From Viscum album (taxonomy: Eukaryota > Streptophyta > Magnoliopsida > Santalales > Viscaceae): a stretch of DNA of 64,000 bases. Shown here in pieces: positions 12,121 to 23,110 of this stretch (the stretch's first letter is position 1; each line of letters starts with the position of its first letter). The position numbers and the translations under genes were made by a program. The DNA is taken from assembly GCA_963277665.1 (NCBI GenBank), contig OY728158.1:596092818-596156817 (forward strand), in the 5' to 3' direction. The notes beneath the pieces are model-generated. The model was not told where the DNA came from. It searched no databases and saw only the letters and a program-made list of their open reading frames with translations.

Positions 12121-13590
12121 ACATTATATCAGACCTAAGTCACTAATAATGTTACAATTTTTGTTGGGAGGTAAATTCTTCCCAAAAACGATGCAAGATT
12201 TTTTCCCAAATAATGGTTTGAATAAAATCTTTTTCATATGTTAAGAGTGCATTTTTTAGGTTAAGAATGTTTCTTTTATACCCCTGATAGAAAAAGGATG
12301 ATGTCATCTACATAAAAGAGATGAGTAGGAGCATTCAATTTCTTAGTGATATGTATGGGATTTAGTTTGTTCTGTTTCACCAGAATGTTGATTAGATGAC
12401 TGAGGTAATCTTCTGCTATCGAGAAGAGAAGGGAAGATATGGGTTCACCTTTCCTAAAACCTTTAGTACATTTAAAATATCCCTTAGGTGATCCATTGAT
12501 CAGGATGGAGATATATTCCGAGTTGAAGAGGTTTATGATTCAAGTTATAAAAGAGGTGTTAAAAAAATAACCTTGAAAGACTTTAATGATGAAACTCTAG
12601 TCCATGGTGTCGAAATATTTTCTGATGTCAAGTTTAATAGCTATGTTTCATCCCTTATTAGTTTTAATCAAATTATTAACACACTCAAAGGAAAGGAAAA
12701 TACAGTGTTGAATGGATCTTCCATTTATAAAACCAAATTGGTTACAGGAGAAATTTTTTCTATGATAGCGGAAAGTTTGTTGGTAGTGATTTTTGTGATG
12801 ACTTTAAAAAGAGAGAAGATAAGAGAAATATGTCAAAACAGATGAATCTCAGAGGCATTATCCACTTTTGGGATCTAGGTGAGAAAACTGGGTATTCAGA
12901 GGCTGAGGGAGAACACATTTGGTGAAGAAGGTTTTTACATGTTTACAAACCTCAATATAAATTAAATCCAAATAATGTTAGAAGAAACCATTGTTGAAGC
13001 CATCAGGACAAAGAGAACTATCAGGATTTATACTAAAGGCAGTGTCCTAAATTTTATGATCCATTGGAGTGTTGAGAAGGAAGAAGTTTTCGTCATCAAT
13101 GATCACTAGAGGAATGAACTCAGGAAGGAGGTCATTGTTTATATTAGGACCATTGAAAATGGTTTCATAGTAAGAGATGATATGATGAGCAATGTCATCC
13201 TAATTACCAAGAATCCTGTCCCCATTCACTAAAAGGGTCAACGACCTATAGGCCATACTGATTATTTGAATAGAATTGAAATATTTAGTATTTATATCAC
13301 CTTCTATTAACCATTTACCTTTTAAAATTTGTTTTCTCATATTTTCATTGAATGTGAGAAGGGAGGTAAGTTTGACTGCATTGTTTTATTCTTGAGAAAG
13401 ATTAGTGTTGAGGTCATAGGTGGTGTTTGTGTTTTGATGATCATTGAGATATTTCTCATGAATCATGATGTCATTATTAATTTGTTTGTATATTGATCAG
13501 CGTTAAATTTTTAAAGTCTATTTTATTTGTTTTAATTTGAGATTACAGTCAAGAAAATCATGGTTAGGAGACATTAAAGACCAAAAGTTT
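12121..13590 (-). pseudogene. LINE reverse transcriptase remnant
   Basis: Upstream of the YLGVP block the minus strand preserves RT signatures: GFINGRSIQHCIFLSFE near 12720 (family: FI.GR.I.D.I..A.E) and THLFYVDDIILFLSG near 12290-12330, with the catalytic YVDD box intact. Earlier pieces read WLIEGDINTKYFNSIQ near 13320 (family: WL..GD.NTK.FH) and NPDSSLCPDGFNNGFF near 13010 (family: .K.PGPDGF...FF). RT would copy LINE RNA at the nicked target. Stops and several frame changes break it. The plus-strand 90-codon frame at 12573-12845 is its antisense shadow. Confidence 0.85.
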
Positions 13591-14372
13591 TATATGATCT
13601 AAGAGAACTCATTATCGAGGAACCATGCATTGTAAAATCTAAAAGGCATATGGGGTTTCATGTATTTGGTGGAGACACAAACCAAGATAGAGTGATGATC
13701 AGAGTTCAGCCTATAAAGATCATTACTGAAGATAATGTCCCATTTATCTAATGTAGGGACATTCATAAAGGCTCTATCCATCTTGGATGTAACTAATTTG
13801 TTGTATTGTCTACTAGAATAAGTGTATTTTTCACTAGTGAGATTGATTTCTATGATATTGTTTTCATCTAATGAGGCTTTAAATTTTCTCATGGAAATAG
13901 AAGTATTAGAGGGTCCAATTTTCTCTCTTGAGTTTAAAATGGATTTAAAATAACCCATAATAAACCAGGATGCGTTAATATTTGCGCCATGATAAGATAG
14001 GACATTCTGAAGAATTCTTCTTTCTTGGTATCTATTCTTATCATAAAAATTGAGCATAAAATATTTGTTTCATCTATTTTAAGATTCCAAGTAAAAAATA
14101 TGATTAAAGATATTGTAAACACTAATATTCTATAAATAAAAGTGAGAAAAAATAAATAAAGATCCAGAATTGTGGTTATTAGTGATTTCACCTGTGAAAC
14201 ATAACTTTTTCGACATAAATAAGAGTATTTAGAGGCATAATTAATTTTTGGCTCTGTAATTGCAAATAATAAATAATGATGAGTGTCAATTATTCTGTTT
14301 AACACAATAAAGGTGTTAGAGTTAGCAATCCCCTGACAATTCCAAAAAAGGATCCTCCTTAAATTCTAGTTT
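13590..14372 (-). pseudogene. LINE AP-type endonuclease remnant
   Basis: The minus strand from about 14370 reads ILFWNCQGIANSNTF, the typical N-terminus of the plant LINE endonuclease, followed by LLFAITEPKI (family: ....LLEPKI). After a frame change, the frame from 14057 gives ASWFIMGYFKSIL (family: PW...GDFN.IL), SREKIGPS, KYTYSS, KMDRAFMN (family: ..DRAF.N), LNSDHHSILV (family: SDH.PI.L) and PFRFYNAWF (family: PFRF.N.W). The endonuclease nicks target DNA to prime reverse transcription. The GDFN motif has changed to GYFK, which removes a catalytic Asp and Asn. Confidence 0.88.
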
Positions 14373-14449
14373 TGGAGTTAGATCCCCATTTTTTATTTTT
14401 TTCTAGTGCCTTTATTTTGGGAAGACTTTATAACTTTTTGATTATAAGA

Positions 14450-16740
14450 GGTCTATTCCTTTTTATTACTGGATATTTTTTTGTTCTTCTCTGCAGGTTC
14501 AGATATTAGATCACTCAGAGAATAGTCTGTGTATTTCTTAGAACACAACAGAAAAACATTGTATTTATAATTCTAAACAGAGTTACTAGACTTTATAGCA
14601 TAGTCCTCACTATCTATAGGTAGAGAGATAATTGTACCTGGTGACTGTGAAGTTTCTGTGTGCTTTTTTCTAATTTTTTCTAGATCTAGAAGGCACTACA
14701 TTTGATTCATAGAGACATTCATAACCTTAATGGGATTAAGATCATGTATCTATATTATGGTACCATGTTAAACCAATTCTGGTGCCATGACAGCAATATT
14801 ATAGGGCTTATTTAGTGTCTTGTCATACCCAGAATTGGCAGGATTACTAATAGTATTACTGTGAGTTGGGATAAGAGAAAATGGTTCATCATATTTCATT
14901 TTAATTTCATTATTTATACCTGGAAATGTTCCTTTGTTAATAGGTTGTATTATTTAATCCTTATTGATTGGTGTTTTAGGTTTCATATTACAGAACATCA
15001 TAGAAACAATATTATCACTACTGACACTAGATTGAGAACCATCAGAAAAGGAATTTGTAGCAGTGGAGAAGATGATTCCTGGATCAAGTTCCTTCTCCAC
15101 CATAGGTCTCTCTATGTCTATCTAATTAGTGAAACTATTGATATTTTAGCTTTTTGTTGGAACCTGTACTGAGGGTGTAGTTACCTTCAAAGTATTAACA
15201 GATTCCAATTTTTTGTGACAGTTTTAGTCACTTTAGTAGTAGTGGACTGTGTTGTGTCCTGATTTTCTCTCTCAGTAGTCATTATTTTTTCATATTTTCA
15301 AATGTGTCTAGTGGAATTCTGAGTTTTATAGAATATAACAGATGAACCATGATCATGGGGGTGAGTATTTACATTATTTGTTTTATTTATGGATTCATTC
15401 TTTAGCTCTGAAATATTAGTGGCATTTACAAGATGTTGATTTTGGATCTATCTAGTACCCGAATTTAGGGTGTGTTTCACCGTAGTTTGAACTGAAACTG
15501 TCTCAGGGAAATCATCATTATGTTGAGTTGTATTACATGTTTTGAAAGTATTTCAATTCACTTGTTCGGGTGAATTACCCCTCTTAGATAGGTTAATATC
15601 TACATCTTGGATGGGGATATACCTTGATGTAGGACTAGATTATTTATTCTCATTGGATATCCTTATAATATCTAAAACTAAATTTTCTAGTTCTTCATAG
15701 AGGATTTGGTCTTTTATAGAGTTTTCTTCATCTTTAGAAAAATCTTCCCAATTTATACCTGAGGTGTCCCTTATGTGTGTTAATCTGTGTTTTTTTAGCC
15801 AGATTTCAGTTTCCTTTTTAGGAGGTTCAAATATCTCTTTCATGGGAGCTTTATATTTTTTATTTTTCCTTGTTTCCTTCCAATAATTCTCAATTTTTTG
15901 GATTACTCACCTTATAATCACCCTAAAATTATATATTGTGTGACCAATAATCTTACAAAGGTCACATAAGGGAGGTTTACTCTCATATTCAATTCGAATT
16001 TCCATTTTGTATTCATTCGCAATGACATTGATTATATTATGGAGCTTTGAATCTAAGTTAATTTCTACCACAACACTATAAAAGAGCCCTACGTCAGCAT
16101 CTAAGGTTTCGTGGTCAATTTTTAGAGGATTCCCTATGCATGAAAAAATGTCATTTAGAATTTTTGGGTTCCAATAGAACTAATTAAGGCCATGAATTTT
16201 AACCCAAACATGTTCCAGTGTATTACAAAATGTGTGTGAATTGATAGTAGAGTCCCAGTCATAGATTCTATATAATTATTGATTTAGATTAATGTTTATT
16301 GTTTTCTAAACTATCTCTATGTCATATTTTGATTTTAATAGTATATGAAACTATCCTTTTCCTATTGGAATTAGTTGTCAGTTTGAAGCATTCCAATAAT
16401 GAGAAATACACATATACAATTCAGAAGGAGGCTAAAGTTGATCACCTTTAAAGTAGGAGATGAGGCCCATGATAGAAAATTTTCACATTTGTGTGCATTG
16501 TTGAATAACATCTAGACCTGGTTCCACTAGAAACCCACCATCATCTAGTCTCTTGATAAGAGGAGGCTTCATCGTAATTTCTGTGCTTGGATCAATACTC
16601 TTCAGGGGAATCTTCCGTATGTATTTCTGTGACATAATCTTGAAAATGGTGTATCTGATTCTTCTTAGGAGTCTCAAAATGGTGAGATTCAAACCTCCCA
16701 GTCTTGATGAAATCCTCTAAGTATGTGAGATCAAGGGATT
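14450..16740 (-). pseudogene. LINE ORF1 (gag-like, DUF4283/zinc-knuckle type) remnant
   Basis: The minus strand contains HVWVKIHGLN near 16190, then DIFSCIGNPLKIDHETLDADVG near 16110-16150 (spanning VWV.I..LP...W....L..I....G.P...D..T....) and IRIEYESKPPLCDLCKIIGH near 15925-15990. The latter matches the plant LINE ORF1 tail V.YE..P..C..C...GH....C. This is a CCHC knuckle whose last Cys now reads Phe (IYNF). ORF1 proteins bind LINE RNA. Downstream, 15900-14450 corresponds to the poorly conserved polar tail of ORF1. Short frames such as 15843-15640 and 16692-16483 are surviving pieces. Confidence 0.75.
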
Positions 16741-16815
16741 CAGGTGAAGGAGCCTAAATCGCTCGAGGGTTCTAGGGAGAAAATTTCTCTCATCTCTCTA
16801 AAGTTTCATTCCCAA

Positions 16816-16836
16816 ATAAAAAATATATTTCTTATA
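16816..16836. repeat. LINE target-site duplication, right copy
   Basis: A 21-bp sequence differs from the left copy at 10622-10642 by one base (C for T at 16831). It marks the 5' end of the minus-strand LINE. Confidence 0.7.
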
Positions 16837-19343
16837 CATATAATAAAAAACCATATTCATATATATCATACTATTTATGATTTTCATAGGAATTTTTATT
16901 ATTCCTTTATTAATATTTCTCTGTTAGAGTTCTGTTTTGGGTAATAACTACTTTGTTTCTCATATACGTCTTGACTTGTTACTTTTTCTACTCTTACATA
17001 GATATTAGTTTCAACATATCCATAATGTAAACTATTATATAAATATCATTTATATTCAATATATATGTATTTATAGTAATCCTTCAAATTTTGTGATGGA
17101 AATAAAATACACTATTCAGGGAGATAGTAGGTCGTATGTACACATGAATGATGTATCCATTTTCTTGTCATATTAAAAGAAATGAAAGTAAATGATATAT
17201 ATATTTTCATTGTAATATCTTTATATGTCATATATATCACATATATTTATTATGACCATCCTTAATACATTATTTTTAAATCTTTAATGAATCACATCAC
17301 TTTGTGAGGACGTTTTCTATCATACAAATGAACAACGTTATCGTATTCCCAAAAAATGGAAAACATAAAGGTGTATCTGATATAATAATAATAATAATAA
17401 TCATAAAATCATAAATATAATATATATAACATATATAAAATAAATACATCATTATTACCATCCATGAAATAAGGTAATGGAAAAATTAATGTCATCTGTT
17501 CATAATGAGATAGTCTACCTTACATATAAATGATGATTTCATAACCCATTTTATGGAAGTGTGTTATGTTATAGGTAATAACATTAGCATTAAAATATCT
17601 ATTTATATGGAAGATAATTATGTTAATATGTAATAATTTAAGAAGGTAGAGGAAGATATAAAATAAAAATTCTCATTGAAAATCATTAAAAATTCTTCGG
17701 GTATCCACCACAGGTTTTCATTAAAGACTTCTTAGGTTGGATTTATTCCCAAAATAAGGATACTAGGATTAGGGGAGGAAATATGGGAGTTTATTTTTCA
17801 GTGTTTAGTTTATCCAAATAGATTAAATGGAGCAAATAAGGGTGGGGGGGGGTGAGTTCCCTTTTATAATTGAGGTGAAGTGGGATTATTGTAAATACCA
17901 AAAAGTATTCACTTTTATAAGGTTTTCCAACTTATGGGCCAATACAATTTAAAGATAATGTATGTCAGGGTTTATTTGGTCAATTGATACCTCCAAAACA
18001 CAAAATAAATGCATTTTTATCATGTATTTTATTAATATTTTTGTTTTACTCAAATGTATTCATGTAGTTTGTACTAAGGTAAATTGTATATTATTATTTA
18101 CCTAGCTAATTTAACCTTTAATAACATAATAAAAATGTTATCTATTTGATAATTTATACTTAATTATTATAAATATGAAATAAAATTCATTAAATAAAAA
18201 TCATACATTTGTTTAAAATTAATTTTAATACAAACACATGTAATGCACTAAACTTCGTTTTAACCTTAATTACATTAGTTCATTTTAACTATTTTTACTC
18301 ATCACTATGGTAAAAAATTAATTTAACCTTATTAGATAATATAAATTATTAGGATACCAAATATAAAATCCATTTTCAGAAATTCCATTAATATAATTGG
18401 TATAATTTAATTTAAAATTTATCCCACAGATTTAATGAGAAAAATGAGTTTTTGAAGAGAATAAATTTTTATATCCAAATTCATTATGAAATTGATTAAA
18501 ATGAATTAAATTTAATTAATATATATAATTAATCCTAATATAATTTATAACTAATTTAATATGTAATTTACCATTGTAACTATTTTAGGTGAAAAAGTAA
18601 CTTTCAATTAAAATTTATTATTTTTCACTATTCATCAAAAAATGATAATTTTTAGAAAAAACCCAAAACCTCACCCTAGAATAATTTTTATAATACAATT
18701 TCAAAAATTATATTTATTTTTAAAAATAATTTTTTTTAAATTTGAAAAAATATATTTTCAAATTAATTGTTCTATAGAAAGGTGAGAAAATTACTTTTTA
18801 GAAAGATTTTATTTTTAAGTGTAAAATTGGACTCATTATTATATATTTTTTAGAAAACATATAAGATGAATAATAAAAATTTCATTGAATTTAAAATATT
18901 TGACCTTCATTAAAATTATTTACTAAAATATATTTGGTTAATTTATTGATATAAAACACAATTGTGCGTATAAAATATTTTTTGAGAGAAAGATTTCCTT
19001 TTTTAAAAGAATTTTATTTTCAGTTCTAATTAGTTGGTCACCAAAGAATCCATTATATAACGATGTTTAAGACATATTTTAACAATTTAGTTGACTCTAT
19101 AAATACCTTATATTCCAATGACTGGTTGTTAACTATCATATTAAAAAATAATATTTAAAAACTCTATCGTGTTTGGATTAAATTTAGTGTGGCATGAAAT
19201 GCAAGATAAACTCAAAATTATGTGTAAAAGAAGAAAAAAATAGTATTGTGTGTAAATAATTCAAAAAAAAATGTTTAATTTAACACAAATTATCAAAAGG
19301 TAAAATATATTTGAAAAAAATCAATAAATCATAGGGTGTTACA
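16837..19343 (-). repeat. Element B 3' LTR, proximal (5') segment
   Basis: On the minus strand this begins TGTAACACCCTATGATTTAT, like the LARD LTR start, and contains GATGAATAGTGAAAAAT near 18640 (compare A at 2830) and a TATA box near 17859-17869. It includes an (ATA)n microsatellite at 17381-17400 and a run of nine G at 17844-17852. No coding region is evident. The start-to-TATA distance of about 1.5 kb resembles A (1.6 kb) more than the LARD (2.2 kb). Confidence 0.68.
17859..17869 (-). promoter_or_regulatory. TATA box in LTR B
   Basis: The minus strand reads TTATAAAAGGGAACTC, nearly the same as TTATAAAAAGGGAACC in the LARD LTR. It is the probable core promoter of this LTR. Confidence 0.55.
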
Positions 19344-19344
19344 T
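19331..19344. repeat. 14-bp target-site duplication (left)
   Basis: ATAGGGTGTTACAT is identical to 20060-20073. It is the reverse complement of the LTR B start and its preceding base. It brackets the 715-bp SINE-like insert. Confidence 0.7.
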
Positions 19345-20059
19345 GCACATGAGCCTCAGCCCAGTTGGTGAGGTATCCTTAAGTGCATCCAAAAGACCCA
19401 TGTTTAAAACCATGTAGATGCATATTTCTAGGTTACAGTAGCAGTAGTGTAGTAGTACTATAGCAGAACTGTAGACTGTGCTTGTACTGTAGTAGGCACT
19501 GTAGCTGTTACTATAGCAGGTACTGTTCGGTACTCTAGCAGCTGGAACTATTCATCTTGGGACACTGGTTTGGTCTTGGAGTCCTTAAGGCTTTCGGACC
19601 ACCCAGGCCTTTGGGTTAGTAGGGCTATCAGGCCACCTTTAAGGCCTTTGGGCTACCTTAAGGCCTTTGAGCCACATGCAGTTTCCCCAGACACACTACA
19701 AAAAATGAGTCGCCCTAGAAGAGGAATCAGAGAAGGTGCGCTCACCAGAGCAGAACCAAATGAATTAATCAGAATGAGAGGGTATGGCTATGCCATCAAG
19801 ACCAGCCTATGATTGTATGGGAAGCCTAGCCAGACGACCATGTGAAGGTGGAGAGCTACTATTATAATGCAGATGCTGGGAGGGGCAGTTCCTTGTAGAT
19901 AGTCTGGTTGAATTTCCTAAGACCATCGGGTCATGTAATCTGCTAAGCCTACGAGCCATGTAATCTTTGAGCCTACGAGATTTATAAGGGTTCCCCCTAA
20001 TCCCTTGAAAGGGGGGTTATGAAAAATAAATAAAAAATAAGGCCTTATGGCCATTTGGG
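19345..20059 (+). mobile_element. 715-bp insertion with tRNA-like (Pol III) head, SINE-like
   Basis: The insert is flanked by identical 14-bp direct repeats ATAGGGTGTTACAT at 19331-19344 and 20060-20073, which span the start of LTR B. Near its 5' end, CAGCCCAGTTGG (19357-19368) fits the tRNA A box with one mismatch. TGTTTAAAACC (19401-19411) fits a B box decayed at its CpG. Then come repeats of an ACTGTAGTAG-like motif (19440-19550) and three copies of a TAAGGCCTTTGGG-like motif (19600-19680). An A-rich tract at 20021-20040 is followed by 19 bases. The insert is markedly GC-richer than its surroundings. It is long for a SINE. The 80-codon frame 19570-19812 in it has no recognisable domain. 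Confidence 0.6.
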
Positions 20060-20073
20060 ATAGGGTGTTACAT
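20060..20073. repeat. 14-bp target-site duplication (right)
   Basis: Identical to 19331-19344. Sequence beyond it is the internal region of element B. Confidence 0.7.
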
Positions 20074-20357
20074 TCTACACACTTACAATGAATGTCCCCT
20101 TTAAATTCATCCCGATCATCAAAAAGGTTAATATTTAAAAATTCCTTTATAAAACCCACGTTGTAAAATTGAATGAAAAAAATTACTTTAAAAATTAATT
20201 TTGGAAACATATTATCTACCCAAAAAAACTCATAACTAGGTTTCCACATAAGATAACATATGTGGGAAGTTACCATTTGAACATAGAAGAAAAGAATACG
20301 TAATTATAGAGACTGATAAAGATCACTAATAACAATAAAATGTTTGATCTAAATTAA
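20074..20357 (-). mobile_element. 3' end of the element B internal region with polypurine tract
   Basis: On the minus strand this reads GTGGGTTTTATAAAGGAATT, then GGGATGAATTTAAAGGGGAC (polypurine core near 20096-20106) and GTAGAATGTAACACCC. The LARD interior just before its 3' LTR reads GTGGGTTTCTATGAAAGAAA, GAGAAATTCATTTTAAGGG and GTAGAATGTAACACCCC. The shared order identifies B as the same family. The 119-codon minus frame at 19917-20276 runs from here into the SINE-like insert; it has no known domain and I do not call it a gene. Confidence 0.65.
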
Positions 20358-20780
20358 CACTACTATAAATTCAGTATATATCCATAGTTTATAACTATGG
20401 ATATAGGTCTTGAAACTATGGATCCTATTGGTTTGGAAATATGGTCACAACTATAGAGACAACATAAAACATGGCTATACATTTATGGAAACAATTTACA
20501 CTATGTAGGTACACCTATATCCATAGTTTCCAATAGTGAATATCTGTAATTTTGTTATATTATACATCCATGGTTGGAAACTATAGATATAAGTTTACAT
20601 TCATGGTTTTCAATGGTGGAAGTACACCTATAGCCAGGGTTTCCAACTATGGATATAAGTAATTCTACTATATTATATAGCCATAGATAGAAATCATGGC
20701 TATATCCCAATACCTATAGTTTTCAACTGTATAAGTACACTTATAACCATGGTTTCCAACCATAGTAACATGTTGAAAAT
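20358..20780. mobile_element. CACTA-like (En/Spm) transposon terminus with subterminal repeats
   Basis: CACTACTATAAATTCAG at 20358 resembles the CACTACAAGAAA-type terminal inverted repeat of plant CACTA elements. It is followed by about 400 bp filled with short motifs in both orientations, such as CCATAGTTT, AACTATGGATATA, CCATGGTTTCCAAC and GTTGGAAACTATAG. Dense short inverted and direct subterminal repeats of this type are the binding sites of the TNPA-like protein in CACTA elements. I could not find a matching opposite terminus, so the element is truncated or its other end is too decayed. The two overlapping minus frames at 20741-21024 contain nothing recognisable. Confidence 0.6.
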
Positions 20781-23110
20781 AGAATAAAAAAATCCACCAT
20801 CACTCTAACCCTTCCTTCAACACAATGGAATAAAAAATATCTTGTAGAACTAAAACCTTCCAGCAGCCAACAACACCCCAACCATGTAGGAACACACTTA
20901 ACCCAACTAGTAACACTAAATCCACTAACATTAAAACATAATAAAAAAAGAATAAAATATAAATATAATAACATAATAAAATCATATATTTAACCTTGGT
21001 GTTTAGAGAACGACATAAAAACACTAAATAAAACTAATCACCAGATTTATTAAGAAAACCCACCAAGGAAATGAAACTCCAAACAAAATAGTATTTCATC
21101 GATATTATAGAGTTACCGTAGAAGTGAGATGAACTAATATTCTAAAAAAATTTAGAAAAATTCAAACATCCTAGGATAGATTTTGGCGTGCTTCCAGTAA
21201 CTCTCCTTCAACAAATATTTAAAACCTTTAGGCTCCTGTTCACTATACTCAACCTTGCAAGTGTTGCGTTCTTTAAGTATAGATTGTAATTATTACCTCC
21301 CACATGGGTTTTCAGAATTTTTCCATGAAAAAATATCCTTTATGATATACCTATTAAATATAATGGAAGGTTTGTTCTACTTCTTGGTCTTAGAGGTTTC
21401 AAGAACAACAAAAAAAATATTTTCCAGACTGAATGGTGATGGTTGTTAGATTTTTCAATATAGAGTGTATAAATGAGTTGAAATTGTAAATATTATTTAT
21501 CTATTTGTTTAATTTCACACCATCATAGATGTGATAGGTGATATAAGTAGTTTTCAAGTATTATTTTCAAATAGAGAATTAACATGTCATATTCACTTAT
21601 CATCTTGCCTTATATTTGACCATATAGCTATTGGACTCACGATACATTTCTAATTTCTTTTCTTCTTTCAACCAATACCATGCTATAGACACACTATATT
21701 AATTATAATGAATTTAAAAATGTGGTACCATCCATTGTAGTAAATGTTCTACAAGGACTCCAAACATAGATAATCAAATTCAATTAAAGTCCCAATATAT
21801 AGATATAACAAGATATGAAATATATTGAGAAACAGAATTATAGAAACATACATATAATTTAATATTAATACACTCCTTCAGTATTTTCAATTCATTTAGA
21901 TTCTTTAGAAAATATAACAAACAATGTAAAAAATTTAATGAAATGAAATCAATCCCCTAAAAAAGATAACAATAATTACTACACCATATTCTAAAATATC
22001 ACCTTGAATGATTTTATGAAATTTAGATCATCAATGAAAACTAGGAAGTAAATTCATGTTCCATTGTAAGATATGTACCTCCACCCCTATCATAAATTCC
22101 AGCTAAATCCTCACTTGATATTCTTAGGGACTTCTGGTGAAAAATATTCCATATTAATTAATAGAAATTTAATCATAGTTTCATTTAATTTTGATTATAA
22201 TTATATGTATATTTCAAAACCAAACACATCACTTATAAAATTAGGTGAATCTGGAGGTTGATGGATTTTTTTGAATATTTATCCTTTGATCAAAAAAATA
22301 GACACTTAAACTTCAATGGAAACTAAAAATTTTCAACAAGAAATATTTTACCTTTACTAAAATTAGCTAAAAAAGTTAACCATCTGATAGGGTCAATATT
22401 ATTTGAAGTTAAAAACCTTATTATATATCAAGTAAAGTCATTAAAAGAAAACATGAATCCCATTAGCTTTAGGAGTGGTGTTTTTCTTCCATTTATCAAC
22501 TTCATATCATTATTAACAAATCAATACCATGATTTCTTATTGGGAATATTATTATTTTTGAGGATCATCACCTTAGGATCATGTTTCTCAAACTTTAAAC
22601 AATAAGATATACCCAATGAATGAATAAAATATAAATAGAACACAAACATAATACAATATATATCACAAGAATTCAAACACTTAAATCCCTACCAAGAATA
22701 CAATTTATAATCCAAACTGATGGACATAAATCCCTACACTTCTAGTAGCACTCAAATAGAACTCATACATATAATCTTAACAAAATAAAAAAATAGAATA
22801 TAAACAAAGAAAAAACATAATAAAATACATATCATAAGAATTCAAATTTTATACAACATAAAAAATAAAAAAATATAATAGATAAACCAATAATAAAATT
22901 TATATTTGAAATGTACCTCAATATTAGTATCACAAAAACTATCATGAACCTAATCATCTCTTATAGAAACACCATCATCATTATCACCTCATCTCAAACC
23001 ACTAGTATCATCATTGACATATGCATTGGAATATACACATATATTAGTTCTAGGGGTAGAATAATCTTCCCAAACCAAAAACAAATAAATCAGAACACAT
23101 TTAATTAATG
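20781..23110. other. Probable interior of the CACTA-like remnant; no identifiable gene
   Basis: Sequence next to the subterminal repeats could be the transposon's first exon/intron region, but I recognise no transposase motif. Two imperfect copies of a roughly 60-bp segment lie at 22625-22683 and 22789-22853 (ATCACAAGAATTCAAA against ATCATAAGAATTCAAA). Short open frames at 21255-21449, 22073-22261 and 22911-23108 have no known domain. Confidence 0.35.

Larger units (their letters stand above)
10643..16815 (-). mobile_element. Plant L1-type LINE (non-LTR retrotransposon), nearly full length, degraded
   Basis: On the minus strand the order is ORF1 (16740 to about 14450), an AP-type endonuclease (about 14370-13590), reverse transcriptase (about 13560-11880), a C-terminal region with YLGVPIFGGRPK and FWLDNW motifs, and RNase H (about 11172-10740). 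The ~6.2 kb length is that of a full plant L1. The 21-bp flanking repeats support an insertion into LTR B. No clean poly(A) remains at the 3' end. Many stops and frameshifts make it inactive. Local base composition is less AT-rich than the surrounding LTR. Confidence 0.88.
8640..20357 (-). mobile_element. Element B: degraded minus-strand LTR element of the A/LARD family, interrupted by a LINE and a SINE-like insertion
   Basis: Read on the minus strand, the internal region (20357 to 20074) ends in a polypurine tract and an LTR start, ATGTAACACCC. The LTR runs from 19343 to 16837, is interrupted by the LINE, and resumes from 10642 to about 8640. Its last part reads TTTCCAAAGACATTAAACTA and ends in GTGTAATGTAATGAATA, matching the end of the LARD LTR near 55180-55265. 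Since internal sequence lies at the high-coordinate side, this is the 3' LTR of a minus-strand element. The two LTR pieces total about 4.5 kb, longer than the LARD LTR, partly because B and C share an extra segment. Confidence 0.7.

Noticed and set aside
19570..19812. 80-codon open frame in the 715-bp insert as a gene
   Set aside because: It lies wholly inside a retroelement-like insert, has no recognisable domain, and its open length is explained by local GC-rich repeats (AAGGCCTTTGGG).
19917..20276. 119-codon minus-strand ORF as a gene
   Set aside because: It spans the boundary between element B's interior and the 14-bp TSD and SINE-like insert, so it is a chance fusion frame.
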